Shown: piece by piece, positions 1 through 5,491 of the stretch | Numbering within the stretch: position 1 is the stretch's first letter | Layout: each line of letters opens with the position of its first letter | DNA from: Planctomycetaceae bacterium | GTDB taxonomy: Bacteria > Planctomycetota > Planctomycetia > Pirellulales > UBA1268 | Assembly: GCA_947464585.1 (NCBI GenBank) | Contig: CANHYS010000107.1 | Location: 1 to 6,970 of the forward strand | Length of the DNA: 6,970 nucleotides | Reading direction: 5' to 3' | Made by a program: the position numbers and the translations under genes | Notes under the pieces: generated by a model | What the model saw: the letters and a program-made list of their open reading frames with translations, nothing else | Told to the model about the DNA's origin: nothing | The model's database searches: none

Positions 1-158
1 AGAGCAAGACGCCGGTCGAGCATGCGGTGAGTGTGCCCGATTTCCACGCCACGGTTCTGGCGACGCTTGGCATCCCTCCGCACACCGAACTGCTCGACGG
101 CGCCCGGCCCGTGCCGGTGACCGACGGCGGCGTGCCGATCGCAAAGCTCCTCGGGTGA
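1..158 (+). CDS. DUF1501 family protein, C-terminal end only (partial)
   Basis: The reading frame is open from the left edge (first full codon at 3) to TGA at 156-158, giving 51 residues. The visible end reads [15 protein letters not shown], then a short loop containing [12 protein letters not shown], then PIAKLLG at the terminus. This D-x-H-A-T-x-L-x-x-L-G-I block followed by a G-R-P/V-x-D-G-G strand pair and a terminal I-x-x-L is the usual end of DUF1501 proteins, which belong to the alkaline-phosphatase/sulfatase-like fold, are often Tat-exported, and are very numerous in planctomycetes. Family knowledge: these genes often follow a DUF1549/DUF1553 cytochrome-type partner, which would lie outside the window. 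Catalytic residues and any signal peptide are upstream and cannot be seen. A sulfatase proper is the main alternative; the C-terminal pattern fits DUF1501 better. The biochemical function of the family is not settled. Confidence 0.72.
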   Translation, partial: SKTPVEHAVSVPDFHATVLATLGIPPHTELLDGARPVPVTDGGVPIAKLLG

Positions 159-301
159 GCAGCGGAGACGCCCGCGCAGGCGGCCCGGTGTGGACCTGAT
201 GACGGGGTGGCTCTTCGGACGGCGGCGTCGCGTCACACCTCGCGGCATCGCTCACGGAGCTGGCCAGTAGCCCCGACGGCCGCTCGTTCTTCCGCCCACA
301 G

Positions 302-330
302 TTGACCCTGCGTGTATACGTCTGTATAGT
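302..330 (+). promoter_or_regulatory. Sigma70-type promoter for comM
   Basis: TTGACC at 302-307 and TATAGT at 325-330 are separated by 17 bp, close to the housekeeping consensus in both hexamers and spacing. The predicted transcript start is near 337, leaving a leader of about 35 nt before the ATG at 372. This start lies downstream of the in-frame TTG at 333, so that longer reading frame cannot be the normal start. The rest of the 159-301 gap shows no further signal I can support: no T-tract terminator for the upstream gene and no small gene. Confidence 0.65.
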
Positions 331-359
331 CCTTGCGAATCAAGCATCCGCACGCTCCT

Positions 360-364
360 GAGGA
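360..364 (+). promoter_or_regulatory. Ribosome binding site deciding the comM start
   Basis: GAGGA lies 7 nt before the ATG at 372. It selects this ATG over the upstream in-frame TTG at 333 and gives the MLARLQ N-terminus expected for the family. Confidence 0.6.
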
Positions 365-371
365 CTTCGCC

Positions 372-1910
372 ATGCTCGCACGACTGCAGACCTTTTCATT
401 GCTGGGGATCGACGCAGTGCCGGTGGATGTGGAGGTCGATGTCTCCACCGGTGCCCTGCCCTCGACCGTACTCGTGGGCCTGCCCGATCCCGCCATCCGC
501 GAGAGCACCCACCGCGTCGCGCGGGCGATGGTCAACTCCGGCTTCAACCGGCCCAACGACCGGATCGTGATCAACCTCGCCCCGGCAGAGATGCCCAAGC
601 AGGCGGCCACGTTCGACCTGCCGATCACCCTCGGCATTCTGGCCGGCAGCGGGCAGTTCTGCTCGGAGCGATTCCAGGACTATGCGGTGGTGGGCGAACT
701 TTCGCTTGAGGGCTCCACGCGGCCCACGCGAGGCGCCCTCTCGGTGGCTATTTCTGCGGCGCGGCAGAAAAACCTGCGGGGGCTCGTCGTGCCCACGGCG
801 AGTGCGACGGAGGCCGCAGTCGTGGAGGACATCGAGATCATTCCCGTCTCCTCGCTCACCGAGGCCGTCCAGTTTTTCGCAGGCGACATCACCATTCCGC
901 GGTGCCCACCGCGCGTCACCGAATGGTTCGACCGCTTCGCCGCCTACGACGTCGACTTTGCCGACGTCCGCGGTCAGGAGGCCGCCAAACGGGCGGTCTG
1001 CGTGGCGGCGGCTGGTGGGCACAACTGCCTCATGGTTGGGCCTCCCGGCGGCGGCAAGACGATGCTCGCCAAGCGGATCCCGACGATCCTGCCGCAGCTC
1101 TCAGCCGCCGAGTCGATCGAGACTACTCGTATTTACAGTGCGCTGGGGCTCTTGTCCGCCGGCCAGCCGCTCCTTGCCACGCGTCCCTTCCGCGCCCCGC
1201 ACCACACGATCAGCGAGGCCGGCCTGATCGGCGGCCGATCGATACCGATGCCAGGCGAGATCAGCCTCGCGCACAATGGCGTGCTTTTTTTAGACGAACT
1301 CCCAGAGTTCAACCGTCGCACGCTCGAGGTGCTCAGGCAGCCGCTCGAGGATGGCTTCGTGTCGATCAGTCGGGCTAAGGGCAGCACGCGATTTCCGGCC
1401 GACTTCATGATGGTGGCGGCGTTCAACCCATGCCCCTGCGGCTATCGCGGCGATCCGCGGCGGGAGTGCCAGTGCACGGCGCCGCAAGTGGAACGCTACA
1501 TGAGCAAGATCTCGGGACCGCTGCTCGATCGCATCGACATCCACCTGGAGGTGCCGGCCGTGCCCTTCCGCGAACTCTCGGCCAGTCGCGCGGGCACGTC
1601 GAGCAGCCAAATGCGGGAAGCCGTGATGGCGGCCCGCATCCGACAGGCGGAGCGGTTTGCGGGCCTGCCGGTTCGCTCCAATGCGCGGATGACGAGCCGC
1701 CAGATCCGGGAATTCTGCCCGCTCGAGCCGGCTGCGGCGGAACTGGTGAAGGCGGCGGTGAGTGATCTGGGGCTCTCAGCCCGCGCTCACGACAAGGTGC
1801 TCCGCGTGGCCCGCACGATCGCCGATCTCGATGCCGCGGAAAAGATCAGCTGTGCCCATGTGAGCGAGGCGATCAATTACCGCGTGCTCGACCGCGGGCT
1901 GTGGACCTGA
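372..1910 (+). CDS. comM: ComM/YifB family AAA+ ATPase (Mg-chelatase-like)
   Basis: This is a complete 512-residue protein, the normal family length. The N-terminal Lon-protease-like (ChlI) domain covers about residues 1-180 and begins MLARLQTFSLLGIDAVPVDV, typical of YifB/ComM. The AAA+ Mg-chelatase module follows (about 195-400). It has Walker A GPPGGGKT at 223-230 (the family usually has GPPGAGKT), Walker B VLFLDEL at 304-310 with acidic D308/E309, a paired-cysteine element C354-P-C356 and C366-Q-C368, and LLDRID at 384-389 supplying R387. The Mg-chelatase C-terminal helical domain (about 410-505) contains LSARAHDKVLR at 468-478, the sensor-2-like stretch. Family knowledge: ComM is a hexameric helicase that drives branch migration during integration of transforming DNA, acting in the cytoplasm; homologues are also found in bacteria not known to be competent. 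No competence gene is nearby, so a role in transformation here is inference only. The start is the ATG with GAGGA 7 nt upstream. A T7 run with a TTA codon lies inside the Walker B coding sequence. Confidence 0.95.
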   Translation: MLARLQTFSLLGIDAVPVDVEVDVSTGALPSTVLVGLPDPAIRESTHRVARAMVNSGFNRPNDRIVINLAPAEMPKQAATFDLPITLGILAGSGQFCSERFQDYAVVGELSLEGSTRPTRGALSVAISAARQKNLRGLVVPTASATEAAVVEDIEIIPVSSLTEAVQFFAGDITIPRCPPRVTEWFDRFAAYDVDFADVRGQEAAKRAVCVAAAGGHNCLMVGPPGGGKTMLAKRIPTILPQLSAAESIETTRIYSALGLLSAGQPLLATRPFRAPHHTISEAGLIGGRSIPMPGEISLAHNGVLFLDELPEFNRRTLEVLRQPLEDGFVSISRAKGSTRFPADFMMVAAFNPCPCGYRGDPRRECQCTAPQVERYMSKISGPLLDRIDIHLEVPAVPFRELSASRAGTSSSQMREAVMAARIRQAERFAGLPVRSNARMTSRQIREFCPLEPAAAELVKAAVSDLGLSARAHDKVLRVARTIADLDAAEKISCAHVSEAINYRVLDRGLWT

Positions 1911-1932
1911 GCACGCCACACTCAAGCGCCGC

Positions 1933-1962
1933 TCGACACCGAGGGGAGCCTTCTGCGACAAT
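1933..1962 (+). promoter_or_regulatory. Candidate promoter of the PAP2 gene
   Basis: TCGACA at 1933-1938 (5 of 6 to TTGACA) and GACAAT at 1957-1962 (4 of 6 to TATAAT) are 18 bp apart. A start 6-8 nt after the -10 falls at about 1968-1970, on the ATG of the PAP2 gene, implying a leaderless mRNA. The only purine-rich stretch, GAGGGGAG at 1941-1948, is about 20 nt from the ATG and too far to act as its ribosome binding site. Confidence 0.4.
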
Positions 1963-1968
1963 CCATCC

Positions 1969-2691
1969 ATGCTTCCCTCCAGATCTGTCCACGACACCAT
2001 CTCGTCCAGCCGACCCGCCGGCCTCACGCGTCGGCGGCTGCTCGCCATTGCGGTTGCCCTGGCGTGCCTCGGTGCGATCGCGTTGTCCGTTGATCTGGAT
2101 GTCGCCCGCTGGTGCAAGGCGGGCCACATTCCCAAAGAGATCATGCGGTTTCTCAACTTTTCCGAGGTCTGTGGCCACGGTATCGGTGTGGCCACCATCC
2201 TGCTGGCAGCCGCCGTGCTCGATCCATCACTCGCCGGCCGTCGTGCCGCGGCACGCCTGGGCAGCCTGCCGTTCAGCCGCGAGTTTATGCGCATGGTTGC
2301 AGCGACCTTTGCCGGTGGGTTGATCGCCAACATCATCAAGCTCACGCCTCTCGACAGAGTCCGGCCGAGGGCCGCCGATCTCTCGGCCGTGGCCTCGTCG
2401 CTCGCCACTTTTGGCGACTCTGTTGCCACGACCGTCGCCAGCCATAGCGACATCAATAGTTTCCCATCCGGCCACGCCGCCACTGCCGCCGGACTCGCGG
2501 CCGCGATGTCCTGGAAATATCCGCACGGCAGCTGGTTCTTTTTCCTGCTGGCCGCCTCAGCCGCAGCGCAGCGGGTGGCCAGCTCGGCACACTATCCCAG
2601 CGATGTGTTCATGGGTGCAGCGTTGGGGCTTGCCTCTGCAGCTTTGATTCTCGGCAACCACCGGCCCCATGCGTCGATTCCGCAGGCATGA
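1969..2691 (+). CDS. PAP2 superfamily membrane phosphatase
   Basis: This is a 240-residue integral membrane protein of the phosphatidic acid phosphatase type 2 / vanadium haloperoxidase superfamily. Hydrophobic segments lie at about 24-42, 70-86, 108-124, 169-182, 188-202 and 214-230, the usual six-span layout. The three signature motifs are present: K124 with R132-P133 (motif 1), PSGH at 166-169 with H169 (motif 2), and R202-x5-H208-x3-D212 (motif 3, preceded by Gln rather than the common Ser). Family knowledge: such enzymes remove phosphate from lipid phosphates such as phosphatidate, phosphatidylglycerol phosphate or undecaprenyl pyrophosphate, using the motif-3 His as phosphohistidine nucleophile with the active site facing outwards. 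The substrate cannot be told from this sequence. Motif 1 is K-x7-RP instead of K-x6-RP. The start at 1969 has no close Shine-Dalgarno but sits at the predicted transcript start. No good alternative start precedes the first membrane span. Confidence 0.9.
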   Translation: MLPSRSVHDTISSSRPAGLTRRRLLAIAVALACLGAIALSVDLDVARWCKAGHIPKEIMRFLNFSEVCGHGIGVATILLAAAVLDPSLAGRRAAARLGSLPFSREFMRMVAATFAGGLIANIIKLTPLDRVRPRAADLSAVASSLATFGDSVATTVASHSDINSFPSGHAATAAGLAAAMSWKYPHGSWFFFLLAASAAAQRVASSAHYPSDVFMGAALGLASAALILGNHRPHASIPQA

Positions 2692-2699
2692 CTGTCATG
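2687..2699. repeat. 13-bp palindrome across the PAP2 stop codon
   Basis: CATGAC, a central T, then GTCATG form a perfect 6-bp inverted repeat that includes the TGA stop at 2689-2691. It has no T-tract, so it is not an intrinsic terminator. It may be chance or a small protein-binding site. It lies about 90 bp upstream of the response regulator's -35 element. Confidence 0.3.
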
Positions 2700-2779
2700 A
2701 CGCCGCGAATCGCCGCCTCATGAATCGAGCGAGTGCGCGACCGATGCAAACGCTGCTCGCCCGCACCTGATGTGAGAAA

Positions 2780-2809
2780 TTGGTTTCTCCGCCGTCGTCG
2801 TGCTAGAAT
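2780..2809 (+). promoter_or_regulatory. Promoter of the response regulator gene
   Basis: TTGGTT at 2780-2785 and TAGAAT at 2804-2809 are 18 bp apart. The transcript should start near 2815, leaving a leader of about 64 nt before the ATG at 2879. The 188-bp gap after the PAP2 gene, the longest complete gap here after the 213-bp one before comM, supports separate transcription. Apart from this promoter and the palindrome at the PAP2 stop, I see nothing else in the gap. Confidence 0.6.
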
Positions 2810-2878
2810 ACGTCCCGTCTGCCACACCCTCGCTCACGCAACTCCGTTCACCGGCGGGCACTGCTCCGGGATTCATCC

Positions 2879-3343
2879 ATGCCAGCACCAAAAAAAGCCC
2901 GCAAGATCCCTGTCGAAAAGTCGACGGACACAGCGTCCGCCGATGTCGCGACAGCGACCGCCACCAAGCCTGCAAAAGCCGCAGGCAAGAGGGTATTGCT
3001 CGTCGATGACGACACCGAAATCGTCGAATCGATGCGGACGGTGCTCGAATCCCGCGGGTACGAGATCCTGGTGGCCCGCGACGGCAACCAAGGCCTCATG
3101 ATGGCGGAAAAAGAAGAGCCTGATCTCGTCGTGCTTGACATGATGATGCCCAAACGGAGCGGCTTTCTGGTTCTGGAAAAGCTGCGCCGCAGCCGGCCTG
3201 TGCCGATGAGGGTGATCATGATCACGGCCAACGAGGGCAGTCGCCACAAGGCTTATGCCGAGATGCTCGGCGTCGACGACTACATCCGCAAGCCGTTCGC
3301 CATGGACAGACTGCTGGCGAGTATCGACAAACTGCTGTCGTAA
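2879..3343 (+). CDS. Single-domain response regulator (CheY-like receiver)
   Basis: This 154-residue cytoplasmic protein is a receiver domain (about 38-154) with no output domain after it. The acidic pocket is D43-D44-D45 after VLLV, the phosphoacceptor is D87 in LVVLDMMMP, the switch Thr is T116 in IMITAN, and the conserved Lys is K138 in RKPF. All catalytic positions are intact, so it should accept phosphate from a histidine kinase. Residues 1-37 are a low-complexity extension rich in Lys, Ala and Thr, ending in KPAKAAGKR; such a tail is likely disordered and basic. No kinase is encoded in the window, so this is an orphan regulator with unknown partner and output. The ATG at 2879 is preceded by a weak GGGA about 8 nt upstream. 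It lies 165 bp upstream of dnaG, in the place rpsU holds in the classic rpsU-dnaG-rpoD operon. dnaG has its own promoter-like element, so co-transcription is uncertain. Confidence 0.92.
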   Translation: MPAPKKARKIPVEKSTDTASADVATATATKPAKAAGKRVLLVDDDTEIVESMRTVLESRGYEILVARDGNQGLMMAEKEEPDLVVLDMMMPKRSGFLVLEKLRRSRPVPMRVIMITANEGSRHKAYAEMLGVDDYIRKPFAMDRLLASIDKLLS

Positions 3344-3370
3344 GCGACGCAGCCCAGCCCTCCCCTGCCT

Positions 3371-3404
3371 CCCAGGCCGCCAGACAGCCCAGGCCTCCGG
3401 TGGC
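3371..3404 (+). repeat. Short direct repeat with a weak hairpin after the response regulator
   Basis: CCCAGGCC occurs at 3371-3378 and again at 3388-3395, each followed by N-CC, so 10 of 11 bases match with a 17-bp period. GCCGCC at 3376-3381 can pair with GGTGGC at 3399-3404 (one G-U) around a long loop. An A-run, not a T-run, follows, so this is not a convincing + strand intrinsic terminator. Chance in GC-rich DNA is a fair explanation. Confidence 0.25.
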
Positions 3405-3437
3405 AAAAAGGGCGGTATGGGCAGGCGATTCTTGAGA

Positions 3438-3466
3438 TTGACCCGTTTTCCCGCGGGGCCTACATT
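3438..3466 (+). promoter_or_regulatory. Sigma70-type promoter for dnaG
   Basis: TTGACC at 3438-3443 and TACATT at 3461-3466 are 17 bp apart. The -35 hexamer and spacing are identical to the comM promoter. The transcript should start near 3473, about 36 nt before the GTG start of dnaG. Since rpoD lacks a convincing promoter of its own, this element may drive both dnaG and rpoD. Confidence 0.58.
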
Positions 3467-3508
3467 CCGGCGGCATCTTCTCATTCAGCCACGGAATTCA
3501 AATCTCTC

Positions 3509-5407
3509 GTGCCCCATCCATCAGCACCATCGAGTTCGCACGACGATCTCAAGGAACGCGTGCGCGATGCGATCGACATCGTCGATCTGGTGGGGACATA
3601 CCTTTCGCTGCGGCGCGCCGGCAAGGCCATGGTGGGACTCTGCCCCTGGCACGAAGACTCCCGCCCGAGCTTCCAGGTCAACCCAGAACGCCAGACCTTC
3701 CGTTGCTGGGTCTGCAACATCGGCGGCGACGTCTTCAGCTTCCTGATGAAGATGGAACGGCTCGAGTTCCGCGAGGCGCTCGAACAGCTTGCCCAACGGG
3801 CCGGCATCGACCTGCCCCGCGGCCGCGGCGGCATGCCGACCGACGAAAAAGCCTCGATTCTCGCCGCGCTGACATGGGCCGCAGATCGCTACCGCGACTG
3901 CCTGCGTGGCGCCCCCGAGGCGAAGCCGGCACGCGACTATCTCGCCTCACGTGGCCTGACGCAGCAGACGATCGACACATTCCGCCTCGGCTACGCCCCA
4001 CCAGCCTGGGACTGGCTTCTGAGGCAGGCCTCGGCGGCCGGCATCGCCACACCCCACCTCGCCAAGGCGGGCCTCGTGGTCGAGCGGCAGGATCGTTCGG
4101 GCCACTACGACCGATTTCGAGACCGGGCGATGTTTCCGATCTGCGATCATCTCTCGCGGTGCGTCGCCTTCGGTGGCCGCGTGCTGCCGGGCGCCCCGCC
4201 CGACTCAGCGAAATACATCAACTCTCCCGAAACACCGCTTTTCTCCAAGAGTTCGATGCTCTACGGCCTCGACACGGCCCGCGATGCCATGAGCAAATCG
4301 CGCCGGGCGATCGTGGTCGAGGGCTACACCGACTGCCTGGCGGCACGGCAGGCAGGGATTCACGACGTAGTCGCCGTGCTCGGTACGGCCCTCGGCGAGC
4401 GACATGCCAAGCTGCTCAGGCGGTATGCCGACCGGATCGTGCTCGTGCTTGACGGTGACGACGCCGGCCGCCGCCGCGCCAATGAGATTCTCGACGTGCT
4501 CCTCGCCGAGCCGATAGACGTGCGAATTGCCAGGCTGCCGTCGGGCGTGGATCCTTGCGAGTTCGTGCTGGATCAGGGCCGCGATGCATTCGAGGCGCTC
4601 GTGGCATCGGCCGGCGACCCGCTCGATTACCGGCTCGATGAGGCCCTCGCCGGCCTCGCCCCCGACGCCGGTGATGACGCGGCGCTGGCCGCCGTCGAGA
4701 GCGTGCTTGCAGCCCTCGCGAAGGTGTCGCTGCAATCATCACTCTCTCCGTCGCAGTCTCGGCTTCGTGAGGACCAGGTGGTGGGACGGCTCTCCCGTCG
4801 CTTCGGTCTTTCCCGCGAGGTGCTGCGATCCCGAATGCTCGCCTTGCGCAATACGTCCCCCCGGCGTTCTGCCACGTCGGCCAACCGGCCTGACACCGGC
4901 GACGATCAAGAGGCCATGGGCCGTTCCGCCGAACCGATGCGGCGGCTGCCGGCATGGGACCGCGAGGTGATCGAGGTGCTCGTCGGCGTGCCGGATGGCG
5001 CGGGACTGATCGTCCGCGAGGTGCAATCGGCGGAACTTGAAACCCAGGAGTGCCGGGCCGTTCTGGAGGCCGCTCGCCGTCTGCATGCCGAGGGCCGCGA
5101 AATCGCTCTGCCCGGGCTCCTCCTTGAGATCCATGACCCAGTCGTTCAGAGCCTGCTGGTCGCCGTCGACGAAACGTCGGCCGCGCGGACGCCGCTCGAC
5201 TCACAGGAACGCATCCATCATCTCGAAGACGCTCTGCGACGCCGCTCGGCCCAGCGGCAGGCGCACCGCAGCGCTCGTACACTGAAAACCTCCCGGCTGG
5301 ATCCCGGCTCGGAGGCGGCTCTTTTGGAACAGCTCGTCGCCCAACGGCGTGCTGTTCAAGGCATGACTGATGTCGATGAGGGCATGACCGAACCCAAGGA
5401 TGGGTGA
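3509..5407 (+). CDS. dnaG: DNA primase DnaG
   Basis: This complete 632-residue primase makes RNA primers at the replication fork, working with the DnaB helicase. The N-terminal CHC2 zinc domain (about 12-100) has ligands C45, H48, C66 and C69 in LCPWHED and FRCWVCNIGGDVF. The catalytic core follows, with the basic FRDRAMFPICD segment at 203-213, FGGRVL at 221-226 and KYINSPETPLFSK at 235-247. The TOPRIM domain has VVEGYTD at 269-275 (catalytic E271) and LVLDGDDAGRRR at 312-323 (D315, D317). Residues 445-480 form a polar linker, and about 481-590 form a helical C-terminal region in the place of the DnaB-binding domain, weakly conserved as usual. The GTG start at 3509 is chosen because no other in-frame start lies between the predicted transcript start and the zinc domain; GGAA 12 nt upstream is a poor ribosome binding site. 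rpoD follows after a short gap in the same reading frame. Confidence 0.97.
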   Translation: MPHPSAPSSSHDDLKERVRDAIDIVDLVGTYLSLRRAGKAMVGLCPWHEDSRPSFQVNPERQTFRCWVCNIGGDVFSFLMKMERLEFREALEQLAQRAGIDLPRGRGGMPTDEKASILAALTWAADRYRDCLRGAPEAKPARDYLASRGLTQQTIDTFRLGYAPPAWDWLLRQASAAGIATPHLAKAGLVVERQDRSGHYDRFRDRAMFPICDHLSRCVAFGGRVLPGAPPDSAKYINSPETPLFSKSSMLYGLDTARDAMSKSRRAIVVEGYTDCLAARQAGIHDVVAVLGTALGERHAKLLRRYADRIVLVLDGDDAGRRRANEILDVLLAEPIDVRIARLPSGVDPCEFVLDQGRDAFEALVASAGDPLDYRLDEALAGLAPDAGDDAALAAVESVLAALAKVSLQSSLSPSQSRLREDQVVGRLSRRFGLSREVLRSRMLALRNTSPRRSATSANRPDTGDDQEAMGRSAEPMRRLPAWDREVIEVLVGVPDGAGLIVREVQSAELETQECRAVLEAARRLHAEGREIALPGLLLEIHDPVVQSLLVAVDETSAARTPLDSQERIHHLEDALRRRSAQRQAHRSARTLKTSRLDPGSEAALLEQLVAQRRAVQGMTDVDEGMTEPKDG

Positions 5408-5433
5408 AGGTGCCCGTCTCGTCGCTGCAATCG

Positions 5434-5482
5434 GCCTCGCCGGGAACATCTTCCCGACAGGTCGGGGGGCGGTGCGCGAGGT
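5434..5482 (+). promoter_or_regulatory. Foldable leader between dnaG and rpoD
   Basis: Within the 84-base gap before the first rpoD start, CCTCGC at 5435-5440 pairs perfectly with GCGAGG at 5476-5481 (plus G5434-U5482). Directly inside it, CGGGAA at 5441-5446 pairs with TTCCCG at 5451-5456 around a CATC tetraloop. An alternative hairpin, CCCGA at 5453-5457 with TCGGG at 5462-5466, competes with the second. The outer helix would cover the GAGG of the Shine-Dalgarno at 5478-5484. There is no T-tract, so it is not an intrinsic terminator. The pairing is seen; the regulatory role is inference. Confidence 0.35.
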
Positions 5483-5484
5483 GA
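5478..5484 (+). promoter_or_regulatory. Ribosome binding site for the first rpoD start
   Basis: GAGGTGA, complementary over 7 bases to the usual 16S 3' end, lies 7 nt before the ATG at 5492. It overlaps the outer helix of the leader fold. Confidence 0.5.
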
Positions 5485-5491
5485 CGGTACG

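Noticed and set aside
333..371. Extension of comM to the TTG at 333
   Set aside because: The predicted transcript start (about 337) is downstream of it, and the ATG at 372 has GAGGA at ideal spacing and gives the family N-terminus.
1776..2483. Antisense open frame of 235 codons opposite comM and the PAP2 gene
   Set aside because: It spans the end of one real gene and most of another, with no domain, no promoter and no ribosome binding site.
2688..2723. 11-residue open frame starting inside the PAP2 stop (ATGA overlap)
   Set aside because: The ATGA overlap is suggestive of translational coupling, but the peptide is tiny, has no recognisable feature and no upstream ribosome binding site.
3376..3404. 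Intrinsic terminator between the response regulator and dnaG
   Set aside because: The stem has a long loop and a G-U pair and is followed by A-residues, not a T-tract.
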